From Klebsiella ornithinolytica NBRC 105727 = ATCC 31898 (GTDB lineage: Bacteria > Pseudomonadota > Gammaproteobacteria > Enterobacterales > Enterobacteriaceae): 64,000 bases of DNA. Below the pieces are notes generated by a model. It ran no database searches. It was not told where the DNA came from and worked only from the letters and a program-made list of their open reading frames with translations. This document shows positions 1 through 8,318 of this stretch, one piece after another (positions within the stretch are counted from its first letter, which is position 1; each line of letters opens with the position of its first letter). Location: contig NZ_BCYR01000007.1 of NCBI RefSeq assembly GCF_001598295.1, forward strand, positions 186,001 through 250,000. Direction: 5' to 3'. The position numbers were made by a program, and so were the translations under genes.

Positions 1-641
1 ATACTGCCCATGGTCCAGAACACCAGGCCTTGTAGCGTGTCCTCATTGGCAACAAACTGCAGCATCGATACCAGGGCGTTAAAGGTAAATACCAGCGCGA
101 TACCAAATAAGATGACCCCGGAAGTGGCGACCTGGGTCCAGCGGGTAATGCCGTCCAGCAGCAGGGCGGCCAGTAGGGCGAACAGAAACGCGTTTGCGGA
201 GGTAAACCACTGGTTGGGAATGCCGGGAAGGCCAATCCCCAGCACGATGGCCAGCGCTGCGCCGAACGCCGCCGCTGAGGAGACGCCGAGTGTAAAAGGG
301 CTGGCGAGCGGATTGTTGAGGATCGTTTGCATCTCTGCGCCGGCCAGGCCCAGAGCAAGGCCCACCACCACTGCCATCAGCGCGTAGGGCATACGAATAT
401 CCCAGACAATGACCCGCGTTCCGGCCGCTGCGCTGCCGGGGTTCGTCAGGGTTTGCCATAGGGTATGTAGCGACATGCCTGACGGCCCGAGCACGAAATC
501 GAGTAGCAGCGAGGCGACAATCAGCAGCAACAACAGCAGCATCAATGCGATGCGGCGACGCAGAATTTGGCGATAGTGGGCCATCACGCCGTCGGTACCA
601 GTATTCCGTATGCGGATGCCGGATTCAGTGGTCGAACTCAT
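1..641 (-). CDS. FecCD-family iron-siderophore ABC permease (3' end outside window)
   Basis: Inner-membrane permease of an iron/siderophore ABC importer. The first 213 codons are visible, reading leftwards; the rest lies beyond base 1. Start ATG at 641-639, five bases after the stop of the binding-protein gene, so the two are co-transcribed. A strongly hydrophobic segment lies at about residues 33-53. It is followed by the FecCD hallmark region around residues 85-130 (RMPYALMAVVVGLALGLAGA, then NNPLASPFTLGVSSAAAFGA) and further membrane segments. The family assignment is secure; the siderophore is not identifiable. The ATPase gene presumably follows outside the window. Confidence 0.85.
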   Translation of the reverse strand, partial: MSSTTESGIRIRNTGTDGVMAHYRQILRRRIALMLLLLLLIVASLLLDFVLGPSGMSLHTLWQTLTNPGSAAAGTRVIVWDIRMPYALMAVVVGLALGLAGAEMQTILNNPLASPFTLGVSSAAAFGAALAIVLGIGLPGIPNQWFTSANAFLFALLAALLLDGITRWTQVATSGVILFGIALVFTFNALVSMLQFVANEDTLQGLVFWTMGS

Positions 642-646
642 GCGGG

Positions 647-1765
647 TTACTCACCTTGTTTCCAGGAAAAAACGAACGGCAGGTCTGGCAGGGAGGTAAA
701 GCGACGCACGATGTCGTGGTACGTCTCATCGGGATTCAGGGTAGTGAACGCCCGCGGGTAGATATCTTTTGCCAGGTACTCCATGCCGACGATATTCCAC
801 GGATGGTTATAGAAATGGTGGTAAACCCCGTAGGCCCGCTTCGCTTTTACCGCCGGGATATCGCTGACGCCGGTTCTCGCCAGCAGCGCTTCACCCTGGG
901 CATTAACCTCCTGCTGGCTGACCTGGTAGCCTAGCGGCAGTACCTGGCTGTTGCCGCGCTTCGAACCCGTCATGATGTAGGCATCGGGCTTCATGCTGAT
1001 AATTTTTTCCAGCGATACAAATCCGGAGGCGCCGGGAAGCAGCTGGGAGCCAACATTAGTGGCGCCGACGGCTTCCACTAATCCGCCCCAACCGCTGTGC
1101 CCGTGGGTAAAGCAGCAGGCGTCGCTATTGCCGGCCAGCGCTTCGACGAAAACCGTGGCTTTTGGGGTGATTGTGGCCGTTTGCTGCTCGATAGCGTGCA
1201 GGTGCCGGCGGTAGAAATCGGTATAAGCTTTGGCGTTGCTCTCACGGTTAAGCACCTGACCTAACAGGTCGATGCTGGGGGCGGTATCGCGGGAAGGATT
1301 GACTTCATAATCGACAAATAACACCGGAATCTTCAGTGCGGTAAGTTTGCCGATCACCCCGCTTTCGGTCAGCGCCGGCTTTGCGCGCAGCTGTGCAATC
1401 ATCAGATCGGGCTGGCGGGAGAGGACGCTTTCCAGGTCAACGTTGCCTTTGTCGCTAAAGCCCATATCAAGAATGGCTGCTGACTGCGGCCACTTCTGCT
1501 GCAGCATTTTCCAGGTCGCCACGTCCTGCTTTTTCGCCAGGTTGTTCCAGGCCACAACGCGTTGAAACGGGTTGTCCCGATCCAGCAGCGCCAGCGACAT
1601 GAGATCCCGTCCATCTTGCAGGATGATGCGCTGGGGTTCATGCTGGAGCGTTATCTGACGGCCATCGAGGTCGGTAACCGTGAGGGGATATTGCGTCGCG
1701 TAGCTAAGCGCGGGGATCGAGATTAAGGCAGTAAGAATGAGTGAACTTACTGATTTTCTTGCCAT
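647..1765 (-). CDS. Periplasmic iron-siderophore ABC substrate-binding protein
   Basis: 372-residue solute-binding protein of the FepB/BtuF-like class (helical-backbone cluster). It has an N-terminal signal peptide (MARKSVSSLILTALISIPAL, cleavage probably after SYA) and no lipobox cysteine, so it should be soluble in the periplasm. The mature N-terminus (YPLTVTDLDGRQITLQHEPQ, RIIL) is the typical opening of this family. The middle part (SVLSRQPDLMIAQ; KIPVLFVDYEV) and C-terminal part (SLEKIISMKPDAYIMTG) carry the conserved paired-lobe motifs. It is the first gene before the FecCD permease, and a possible Fur box lies upstream at 1796-1816. The ligand is unknown; a ferric siderophore or heme is most likely. 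Confidence 0.82.
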   Translation of the reverse strand: MARKSVSSLILTALISIPALSYATQYPLTVTDLDGRQITLQHEPQRIILQDGRDLMSLALLDRDNPFQRVVAWNNLAKKQDVATWKMLQQKWPQSAAILDMGFSDKGNVDLESVLSRQPDLMIAQLRAKPALTESGVIGKLTALKIPVLFVDYEVNPSRDTAPSIDLLGQVLNRESNAKAYTDFYRRHLHAIEQQTATITPKATVFVEALAGNSDACCFTHGHSGWGGLVEAVGATNVGSQLLPGASGFVSLEKIISMKPDAYIMTGSKRGNSQVLPLGYQVSQQEVNAQGEALLARTGVSDIPAVKAKRAYGVYHHFYNHPWNIVGMEYLAKDIYPRAFTTLNPDETYHDIVRRFTSLPDLPFVFSWKQGE

Positions 1766-1795
1766 AATTTGAGTTCCGTTTGCATATTTATAAAT

Positions 1796-1816
1796 ATAAT
1801 GATTTTGATAATTATT
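1796..1816. promoter_or_regulatory. Possible Fur box before the iron ABC operon
   Basis: The AT-rich stretch ATAATGATTTTGATAATTAT contains two GATAAT-like hexamers in the spacing of a degenerate Fur box, 31-51 bases before the binding-protein start. The match to the classical 19-base consensus is only partial. Support comes mainly from the iron-uptake function of the operon. Confidence 0.4.
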
Positions 1817-2034
1817 CGCGTATAAAAATAAACGGCAGGTATATGAAAAAGCATTTTCATAAAATGTAACAACTTACTGGAATTTGCTGGTGCATCCTGA
1901 ATAGCGTGGTAGTAAGACTGAAAAATGGGAAAAATAGACGGCTCTGGTTTTAAGAACTATCCCTAAAGTCATGACCGGAATGTTATGCCATGCTGTTGAT
2001 GACTCATAACATTAAGCACGTTAGAGAGGAAATG

Positions 2035-2424
2035 ATGAAAAAAGCAATGATTGCGTTATCTGCGATTCTGGTAGCAGCCCCTGTTTTTGCTGCGACAACA
2101 CACGCAACTGATGATACCGTCGCGGCGGCCCATGAAGGGGCGAATACGGCGAAAGAAAAACTGCACCAGGCCCAGAACGAGGGCGAAGAGCAGAAGCTGA
2201 AAGCCGAACACGCGGCGCAAGGTAAAAGCGACAGCGTCGGCAGCCAGGTGAGCGAAGGTGCTCAAAAAACCTGGAATAAGACCAAAGAAGGGACGGAGAA
2301 GGGTTGGGATAAGACCAAAGAAGGGACGGAAAAAGGCTGGAATAAGACTAAAGCCGCCACCGAAAAAGGCTGGGATAAAACCAAGCAGGGTGCGGAAGAG
2401 CTGAAAAATAAAGTCACCGAATAA
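2035..2424 (+). CDS. Secreted 11-residue-repeat (LEA/apolipoprotein-like) small protein
   Basis: 129-residue protein with a signal peptide (MKKAMIALSAILVAAPVFA). The mature part is highly charged and predicted to be helical. After a Glu/Lys/Ala-rich stretch, residues ~80-122 consist of tandem 11-residue units of the form TEKGW(D/N)KTK(E/A/Q)(G/A). The period is visible in the DNA as 33-base repeats at about 2270-2395. Eleven-residue amphipathic repeats are typical of group-3 LEA and apolipoprotein-like proteins, which bind membranes or protect against drying; that role here is an inference. The start at 2035 is preferred over 2032 or an upstream ATG because AGAGGA lies 5 bases before it. A strong terminator follows, so it is a single-gene unit. 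No family name recognised with certainty. Confidence 0.75.
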   Translation: MKKAMIALSAILVAAPVFAATTHATDDTVAAAHEGANTAKEKLHQAQNEGEEQKLKAEHAAQGKSDSVGSQVSEGAQKTWNKTKEGTEKGWDKTKEGTEKGWNKTKAATEKGWDKTKQGAEELKNKVTE

Positions 2425-2446
2425 TTCCGGTAGCGTTGCATAAAAT

Positions 2447-2472
2447 AAGGTCGCGAAAGCGGCCTTTTTTTT
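2447..2472 (+). terminator. Rho-independent terminator after the repeat protein
   Basis: An 8-base stem, AAGGTCGC/GCGGCCTT (one G-T pair), closes a GAAA tetraloop and is followed directly by a run of T residues. It lies 22 bases after the stop codon of the 11-residue-repeat gene. Confidence 0.85.
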
Positions 2473-2625
2473 GCCCCTCATCGGCAGCGACGGTGATGAC
2501 GTCGCGGCGACGCCCCTCGCGGCGTTGATAGCGAACGATAATGCCAGGAATTGTCCTGGATATCCTGATACTCACTCTTTCTCCACATTCCGGCGGTAAA
2601 AAGGAGGCATATCAGGAGGTGTACA

Positions 2626-3141
2626 ATGAAAAAAATGATTTCTCTGGCCGTTATGTTGTCCTGCGCATTAAGCTCGTTAGCCTGGGCCGACGGCCCGAAC
2701 GGCAACGGTAACCCAGGCCAACAGCAGGTGTGGCAAAACGGCTCTGGGCACGGTAGTCCGGACGGCAATCGTCAGCAGGGACCGGGTAATAATGGTCCTC
2801 AGGGCAACGGCGACAGCCATCGTCAGGGCGCGGATAATCGCGGCTCGGATCGTCACAACCCCGGCGACAATCGCGGCAATAATCATGCACAAGGGAAGTC
2901 GCATCAGGAACGTCATGAACAAGACCACTTTGCGTGGAACGGGCATGACTTCCGTAAGGGGCAACCTGCGCCGGAGCGTTATCGCGGGAATGATTATCGG
3001 GTCAGCAACTGGAACGATCGCGGCCTGCCGCCGCCTCCGCAGGGGCAGCGCTGGTCGTATATTAACGGCAACTATGTCCTGATTGCGGCGGCCACCGGCA
3101 TCATTACGTCTATTCTGGTGAACGGCGTCCTTTCGCATTAA
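2626..3141 (+). CDS. RcnB/CigR-family secreted or inner-membrane protein
   Basis: 171-residue protein with an N-terminal signal (MKKMISLAVMLSCALSSLAW, A). A long low-complexity region rich in Gly, Asn, Gln, Arg and His follows (residues ~24-100). The C-terminal domain has the RcnB-family pattern: YRGNDYRVSNWNDRGLPPPP, then GQRWSYINGNYVLIAAATG, ending in a hydrophobic glycine-rich segment (IITSILVNGVL). RcnB is a periplasmic protein in nickel/cobalt homeostasis; the related CigR of Salmonella is a membrane-anchored anti-virulence regulator. The Asn/Gly-rich spacer and C-terminal hydrophobic segment favour the CigR-like branch. Excellent ribosome site (AGGAGGT) 8 bases before the start. The histidine-rich linker could bind metal, but this is not shown. 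Confidence 0.8.
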   Translation: MKKMISLAVMLSCALSSLAWADGPNGNGNPGQQQVWQNGSGHGSPDGNRQQGPGNNGPQGNGDSHRQGADNRGSDRHNPGDNRGNNHAQGKSHQERHEQDHFAWNGHDFRKGQPAPERYRGNDYRVSNWNDRGLPPPPQGQRWSYINGNYVLIAAATGIITSILVNGVLSH

Positions 3142-3183
3142 TTTCGCACCGATGCTGCAGGGGCGAATCCGCCCTCGGGCAAA

Positions 3184-3206
3184 CCCTCTCCCGTTCAGGG
3201 AGAGGG
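3184..3206. terminator. Hairpin between convergent genes
   Basis: A perfect 9-base inverted repeat, CCCTCTCCC/GGGAGAGGG, with a 5-base loop lies between the convergent RcnB-like gene and the lipoprotein gene. There is no long T-run, so termination is plausible but unproven. This sequence type is also a common dispersed intergenic repeat in enteric bacteria. Confidence 0.45.
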
Positions 3207-3240
3207 GATTACCGCCGGGTGATCTGTTATCCCGTGCAAT

Positions 3241-3831
3241 CTATCTTTTATTCAACGCCTCATCCGGCCAGTACTTATAGCCGTTGAGCATCGCCTGAGC
3301 GGCCAGCCCTTTCTCGGTAATTTCATAAACGTTCACTTTCGACGGCAGCGAAGAGGTATCCTTTGCGACGCCGCTTGCCGACGCGGCGACCGGCGCGACA
3401 CCTTTATCATCATATTTCGCCGCAGCATTCGCGTCTGCGCCGACCATATAGCCCTGGGTAATAAAGGTGTGGAGTGCCGCTTTATCGTGGAACACCAGTA
3501 CGGTGCGCTGCTGCTTCACGCCCATCCCCAGCCCGGCGCCGCCCTGAGCCATTTTCATATAGGTATCTTTGCCGGTGCGGAGATCTTTAACCACGCCGTA
3601 ACCGCTGCCAAATCCTAATACCAGAATTTTGCTGCTGTTGCTGGCAAATACGGCATAGCCATCGGCGTGCTGGATATCGCTACGGGCTTCCGGGTAGAGA
3701 GAATAGAGTTTGCTCAGCGTTTCGCTGCGTATTTTTTGAATACTGGCGCGCTGCTGGCTGGCGGTATCACCCTGGGCGCTACAGCCTGCCAGCGCCAGCG
3801 CTGACGCCAGGAAAAGAGCCTGATATTTCAT
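3241..3831 (-). CDS. YSC84/SYLF-like outer-envelope lipoprotein
   Basis: 196-residue lipoprotein: MKYQALFLASALALAGC is a signal peptide with lipobox LAGC, so lipidation is expected at Cys17. The body (residues ~50-125) reads HADGYAVFASNSSKILVLGF, GSGYGVVKD, then MAQGGAGLGMGVKQQ, the glycine-rich beta pattern of the SYLF/YSC84 lipid-binding fold. A Ser/Ala-rich segment with VAASASGVA and a C-terminal helix follow. It stands alone, convergent with the RcnB-like gene. Similar enteric lipoproteins are uncharacterised. The fold assignment is by motif shape only. Confidence 0.65.
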   Translation of the reverse strand: MKYQALFLASALALAGCSAQGDTASQQRASIQKIRSETLSKLYSLYPEARSDIQHADGYAVFASNSSKILVLGFGSGYGVVKDLRTGKDTYMKMAQGGAGLGMGVKQQRTVLVFHDKAALHTFITQGYMVGADANAAAKYDDKGVAPVAASASGVAKDTSSLPSKVNVYEITEKGLAAQAMLNGYKYWPDEALNKR

Positions 3832-4402
3832 ATTTGAGTTCTACGCTATTCTGCGTCCATCTTATGGCGCGCGTTTATTTTTCCGTTGGTTCCGGAGGAG
3901 GCGTCGTGAATCATTTTCAGGTATGTCGTGGTGATTTCGCTGCCTGCGCTATCGGCATGCTCGCTGCCCGCAACATGGCGCCTCCTGAGGAAATGCGGGT
4001 ATTTAATACGCTGATTTAAGCGTGGCGATCGTAGAATAAAAACTCGTTAACAATCCAATAATTAAAAGTTTATATTTAAATTTTGCCTTATTTGTGGGCT
4101 ATGTCACTATTAAAATAAGGTTTATTAGCATGGTGTTGCTGGCCTTTTTTACATTCTGTTGAACGCCTTACTCTTTTTCGCATTGCCGGTAACTTGCTGA
4201 ATAATCATTAGTAAATGAGATGAAGCGCACGCCGGAAATCAGAAATCTTGCTTGCATTAAACGCTTATCCAGATAAGTTATTGAGTCTGAGATTATTCTT
4301 CATACTTCACGTTTTGGGGTTCTGGCATCCCACTTTTCGACAACCGTTTACCTGAAGCCTGAATGAATCAGAATATCTATTTCTTATTTCCCGGAGACCG
4401 GC
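3832..4402. other. 571-base intergenic region without a convincing gene
   Basis: Lies between the divergent lipoprotein gene and the M20 amidohydrolase gene. The part from about 4020 to 4330 is AT-rich, as expected of a promoter region. A 61-codon open frame at 3834-4019 has no ribosome site or recognisable motif. No tRNA, operator-like palindrome or repeat was found. Confidence 0.5.
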
Positions 4403-5581
4403 ATGAGCAATTTTGTGATTCCAGAAATTAAAGCAGCTGAAGAAGAGATGATTGCGATCCGTCATTATTTACATGCCCATCCGGAATTAAGTCTGGAAGA
4501 GTTTAATACCAGCGAGCTGGTGGCGAAAAAACTGGCGGAGTGGGGTTATGCGGTGACCCGCGAGCTGGGGAAAACCGGGCTGGTAGGGTCGCTTACGAAA
4601 GGGCATTCATCGCGCACGATCGGGCTGCGCGCCGATATGGACGCACTGCCGATTTTTGAAACCACGGAATTACCCTGGGCCAGCACCGTACCAGGGAAAA
4701 TGCACGCCTGCGGCCACGACGGTCACACCACTATTCTGCTGGCGGCGGCAAAATATATTGCCTCGCCGGCCTGCCAGTTTAACGGCACGGTGCATGTGAT
4801 TTTCCAGCCAGCGGAAGAGGCGATTGGCGGCGCAGACCTGATGATAAAAGACGGGTTGTTTGAACGCTTCCCCTGCGATTGCGTGTTTGCGCTGCACAAT
4901 ATGCCTGGACTGCCGGTCGGCAAGCTGGGCTTCTACGCCGGCAACTTTATGGCGTCGGCGGATACCGTCAAGATAACCATTCACGGCTACGGCGGCCACG
5001 GCGCCCATCCGGAGCGCGCGGTCGATCCCATTCTCGCCGGCTCGGCGCTGGTGATGGCCCTGCAAAGTATCGTCGCGCGTAACGTGCCGCCGGGGGAAAC
5101 CGCCGTTGTCACCGTCGGCACCTTCCAGTCGGGCATCGCCTCTAACGTGATCCCGGAAAGCGCGGTGATGGAACTGACCGTGCGGGCGATGAAGCAGGAG
5201 GTACGCGACCTGCTGATTAAACGGATTCACGACATCACCGAATTTACCGCCAAAAGCTACGGAGCGACCAGCGAGATTGAGGTCTACGACTCCTACCCGG
5301 TGCTGACCAATAGCGTGGAGGAGACCGCGTTCGCCAAAGCATTAGCGACGGAACTCTTTGGTAGCGAACAGGTGCTGGAATCCATTTCACCGATGAATGC
5401 CAGCGAAGATTTTGCCTTTATGCTGCAGGCGCGTCCGGGCTGCTATTTCCTGCTGGGTAACGGCGAGAAGGGCGATAAAGGCGGCTGCATGGTGCATAAC
5501 CCTGGCTATGACTTTAACGATGACATTATTACCACCGGGGCGTCGTTTTTCGCCCGGTTAGTTGAAACACACTGCCGTTGA
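4403..5581 (+). CDS. M20-family amidohydrolase (aminoacylase/hippurate-hydrolase type)
   Basis: 392-residue cytoplasmic metallohydrolase that removes an acyl group from an N-acyl amino acid. It carries the M20D pattern: RHYLHAHPELSLEEFNTSEL at residues ~20-39, GLRADMDALP, MHACGHDGHT (metal-binding Cys/His), FQPAEEA with the catalytic Glu, the dimerisation domain (GYGGHGAHPERAVDPI), and the C-terminal MNASEDFAFML and MVHNPGYDFND metal ligands. The full set is intact, so it should be active. Ribosome site GGAGA lies before the ATG. The stop is 19 bases before an amino-acid binding-protein gene, which suggests that the imported ligand is the acyl amino acid or its product. The substrate is not deducible. 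Confidence 0.88.
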   Translation: MSNFVIPEIKAAEEEMIAIRHYLHAHPELSLEEFNTSELVAKKLAEWGYAVTRELGKTGLVGSLTKGHSSRTIGLRADMDALPIFETTELPWASTVPGKMHACGHDGHTTILLAAAKYIASPACQFNGTVHVIFQPAEEAIGGADLMIKDGLFERFPCDCVFALHNMPGLPVGKLGFYAGNFMASADTVKITIHGYGGHGAHPERAVDPILAGSALVMALQSIVARNVPPGETAVVTVGTFQSGIASNVIPESAVMELTVRAMKQEVRDLLIKRIHDITEFTAKSYGATSEIEVYDSYPVLTNSVEETAFAKALATELFGSEQVLESISPMNASEDFAFMLQARPGCYFLLGNGEKGDKGGCMVHNPGYDFNDDIITTGASFFARLVETHCR

Positions 5582-5600
5582 TCTCTGGAGCTCGTAAATA

Positions 5601-6377
5601 ATGAAAAAATCACTACTGCTGTGGGTCGCGCTGATGGCATCCGCATCGACGCTGGCCGCAGAACAAAAAGAAATTCGTTTTGGCGTCGATCCCACTTTTG
5701 CGCCGTTTGAATGGAAAGACCCGCAGGGCAAACTGGCGGGTTTCGATATTGATTTAGGCAACGCCATCTGCCAGCAGCTGCAGGCGAAATGCGTGTGGGT
5801 GGAAAGCAACTTCGACGGCATTATTCCGGCGCTGAAGGCGCGTAAATTCGACGCGATTCTCTCCGGCATGTATATGACCGAGAAACGCAAAGAGCAGATT
5901 GGCTTTAGCGACAAGCTATATAACGGCCCGGTGTTCCTCGTGGCGCGTAAAAATACGCTGACCGGCAATACGCCGGAGCAGCTCAAAGGCAAAACGATCG
6001 GCGTGGAGCAGGGCTCAGCGCAGGAGACTTACGTCAACCAGCACTGGCGTCCGGCGGGAATTAATATCGTGGCCTATCAGGGCGCTGACAGCGTCGTGCG
6101 GGATCTGGAGTCCGGGCGTATTGATGGCGCGGTGCTCTCCGGAATGATGGCGGACTACAGCTTCCTGCAGCAGCCGCAGGGCAAAGATTTCGCCTTTGTT
6201 GGCGGTCATTTGCAGGACGATAAGCTGTTTGGCGCCGGCGCTGCGATTGGCCTGCGTAAAGAGGACGATGCGCTGCGTCAGGAAATTAACCGCGCGATCG
6301 CGCAGATTCTTGCCGACGGAACCTATAAAAAACTGTCGGGTAAATATTTTAGCTTTGACGTCTATTCCGGGACATAA
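5601..6377 (+). CDS. Periplasmic polar-amino-acid ABC binding protein (family 3)
   Basis: 258-residue protein with a cleavable signal (MKKSLLLWVALMASASTLAA). It has a complete family-3 solute-binding fold: IRFGVDPTFAPFEWKDPQGK, LAGFDIDLGNAICQQL, then FDGIIPALKARKFDAILSGM (ligand-site region) and GKTIGVEQGSAQETY. It resembles the lysine/arginine/ornithine and histidine-binding group. It directly follows the M20 amidohydrolase gene, but no permease or ATPase gene follows, so it must share membrane components encoded elsewhere. Translation probably starts at the ATG at 5601, with GGAG 12 bases before it. Confidence 0.85.
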   Translation: MKKSLLLWVALMASASTLAAEQKEIRFGVDPTFAPFEWKDPQGKLAGFDIDLGNAICQQLQAKCVWVESNFDGIIPALKARKFDAILSGMYMTEKRKEQIGFSDKLYNGPVFLVARKNTLTGNTPEQLKGKTIGVEQGSAQETYVNQHWRPAGINIVAYQGADSVVRDLESGRIDGAVLSGMMADYSFLQQPQGKDFAFVGGHLQDDKLFGAGAAIGLRKEDDALRQEINRAIAQILADGTYKKLSGKYFSFDVYSGT

Positions 6378-6391
6378 TGTTGTGATGCGTC

Positions 6392-6415
6392 CGGCGGGCA
6401 CGGATGGGCCCGCCG
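6392..6415 (+). terminator. Hairpin after the amino-acid binding-protein gene
   Basis: An 8-base stem, CGGCGGGC/GCCCGCCG, with an 8-base loop lies 15 bases after the stop codon, then a moderately T-rich stretch (TTCCTTTTCT). It is a likely end of the M20/binding-protein transcript. Confidence 0.55.
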
Positions 6416-6509
6416 CAAGATTCCTTTTCTGACTCTCCACTCATAGTTCTTTCCCGCCCCTTGCGGCCTGGCGAAGGATGCAGAATATAAGCGATAAGGA
6501 GTGAACGGC

Positions 6510-7463
6510 ATGAATACACGTCCATTGGGCAAAACCGGATTTTCCATCGCGCCGCTGGTCTTCGGCGGCAACGTGTTTGGCTGGACCTGCGATGAAAAAA
6601 CCAGTTTTGCCATTCTTGATGCTTTTGTCGACCACGGCTTTGACGCCATTGATACCGCTGATGTCTACTCCCGCTGGGCGGATGGCAACCAGGGTGGCGA
6701 GTCGGAAACCCTGATTGGCCGCTGGCTGCAGGCGCGTCCGGGGATGCGTGATAAGGTAAAAATCTTCACCAAAGTGGGCTCTGATTTAGGGCTGCCCGGG
6801 CAAAAAGGGCTGAAGAAAGCCTGGATCCAGCAGGCCGTGGAAAACTCGCTGCGCCGTCTGAACACCGATTATATCGATCTCTATTTTGCCCACTGGCCGG
6901 ACCCGGAAACCCCCATTGCCGAGACGTTGAGCGCTTTTCACGCGCTGCAGCAGGCGGGGAAAATTCGCGCGACGGGGGCTTCTAACCTGGATGCCCAGCA
7001 GCTTTCCGCGGCGCTGGAAGTGGCGCGGAAAGAGGGGCTGCCGGCCTGGCAGGTGCTGCAACCGGAATACAACCTCTATCACCGCTCCGCTTTTGAGGGG
7101 GCGCTGTGCGACCTGTGCATCAGCCGGGAAATAGGCGTCGTCACCTACTACAGCCTCGCCTCCGGCTTCCTGACCGGTAAATACCGTCAACAGGCCGATC
7201 TGGCGCAAAGCCAGCGCGGCAGCGGCATCGGGAAATACCTTAATCCGCGCGGAATGCGGATTATCGATACCCTGGAAGAGGTTGCCGCCCAGCATCATGC
7301 CAAACCTGGCGAAGTGGCGCTGGCCTGGCTGATGGGCCGGGAAGGGGTGACCGCGCCGATTGCCAGCGCCACCAGCGTGGCTCAGGTCGAGAGCTTTGCT
7401 CGTGCCGCTCAGCTGACGCTGAATGCCGCCCAACTGGCGCGGCTGGAGATTGCCAGCGCCTGA
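6510..7463 (+). CDS. Aldo/keto reductase
   Basis: 317-residue NAD(P)H-dependent oxidoreductase of the TIM-barrel AKR superfamily. Visible are the N-terminal hairpin (MNTRPLGKTGFSIAPLVFGG), the catalytic DAIDTADVYSRWADG segment (Asp and Tyr), the KVKIFTKVG strand with the catalytic Lys, the DLYFAHWPDPETP motif with the active-site His, and the C-terminal cofactor loop (APIASATSVAQVES). It is closest in style to the YajO/YghZ-type reductases of enterics. The ATG at 6510 is chosen over a GTG at 6501 because AAGGAG (6496-6501) is 8 bases before it and overlaps the GTG. The substrate is unknown; a hairpin before the gene and one after it suggest its own transcript. Confidence 0.85.
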   Translation: MNTRPLGKTGFSIAPLVFGGNVFGWTCDEKTSFAILDAFVDHGFDAIDTADVYSRWADGNQGGESETLIGRWLQARPGMRDKVKIFTKVGSDLGLPGQKGLKKAWIQQAVENSLRRLNTDYIDLYFAHWPDPETPIAETLSAFHALQQAGKIRATGASNLDAQQLSAALEVARKEGLPAWQVLQPEYNLYHRSAFEGALCDLCISREIGVVTYYSLASGFLTGKYRQQADLAQSQRGSGIGKYLNPRGMRIIDTLEEVAAQHHAKPGEVALAWLMGREGVTAPIASATSVAQVESFARAAQLTLNAAQLARLEIASA

Positions 7464-7472
7464 CGACGACGT

Positions 7473-7494
7473 GCCGGAGCCGCCAGGCTCCGGC
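7473..7494. terminator. Terminator between aldo/keto reductase and moaF
   Basis: A perfect 9-base stem, GCCGGAGCC/GGCTCCGGC, closes a GCCA loop. It sits between the stop codons of two convergent genes and can serve both directions. Confidence 0.6.
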
Positions 7495-7501
7495 GTTACG
7501 C

Positions 7502-8293
7502 TCAGGAAGAATGGTTCGTCACATTCAGAATCTGCGCGCTGGCCCCGACCGGGAAATTGCTCAGCGCGGCAAAATCACTTCCCTGATAGCCGAGAATCTT
7601 GCCGTCGGTGCGCATCTGCTGCAGATCGATAAGGATCACGCCCAGCGTCGGAATGATTTTCTCGCGCCAGACGAACAGCGTCAGATCGTCCGCCACCTGC
7701 ACATAGTGACAGCGATCGACATCCGCCAGACCTTTCTCCACACCCTCCAGACACTGCCAGGCATAGAAGTTATCGTTGAGATAAATATGCTCGTAGCGTT
7801 CGGTCGGGCTGTAGGTGTACTGGTTACGCATTCCCACCAGCGCGCGGGTGAAGGTCGGTAGCGGTCCCGGCTCGCGGTTCAGTCGGGCAAAATGGAAGCG
7901 GGCTTCGACTGCCGTCAGCGGCAGCCCCTGCTCGACGCGGCTGAACGCATCGAGGCGCGCGGCCTGCTCCGTCGGCAGCTGACCGTAGACCAGGGTAGCG
8001 TTATTTTGCGTCAGGTTGCACACCGCGCTGATGCTGGCGTTCTCCTTGCCGGGATCGAGAAAATCGATAAACAGTACATCGGGGCGAATGGCGGTCACGC
8101 GCCCGGAAACGGGCTGCCCGTCCCAGAGCAGGGCGTGGTCATCGGCCATCGTCAGCTGATGACGGGCGCCGTCGGCCAAATAAAAGGTCAGTGGCTTTCC
8201 GCCGGGCAAAGAGGCAACCGGCAGCACGTTGCCGTGAGGCGCAAAGCCGTCCGCAAGCGCGCCGACCTGAATAAATACGGCTTCTGAAGTCAT
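7502..8293 (-). CDS. moaF: MoaF-family protein of the monoamine regulon
   Basis: 263-residue cytoplasmic protein with two beta-rich lipocalin-like halves, as in MoaF proteins. Typical stretches are ALADGFAPHGNVLPVASLPG near the N-terminus, MADDHALLWDGQPVSGRVTA, and in the C-terminal half YEHIYLNDNFYAWQCLEGVE and FVWREKIIPTLGVILIDL. In Klebsiella the moaE-moaF pair is controlled by MoaR; the biochemical role of MoaF is not established. Start ATG at 8293, with AAGGA 6 bases before it; the upstream in-frame extension to 8500 lies inside moaE and is not credible. It follows moaE by 25 bases, so the two are co-transcribed. Confidence 0.78.
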   Translation of the reverse strand: MTSEAVFIQVGALADGFAPHGNVLPVASLPGGKPLTFYLADGARHQLTMADDHALLWDGQPVSGRVTAIRPDVLFIDFLDPGKENASISAVCNLTQNNATLVYGQLPTEQAARLDAFSRVEQGLPLTAVEARFHFARLNREPGPLPTFTRALVGMRNQYTYSPTERYEHIYLNDNFYAWQCLEGVEKGLADVDRCHYVQVADDLTLFVWREKIIPTLGVILIDLQQMRTDGKILGYQGSDFAALSNFPVGASAQILNVTNHSS

Positions 8294-8318
8294 GTGAGAT
8301 CCTTGTTGTGTAAGAACG

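Noticed and set aside
3834-4019. Possible 61-codon gene in a long spacer
   Set aside because: No ribosome site, no motif and atypical composition; treated as chance.
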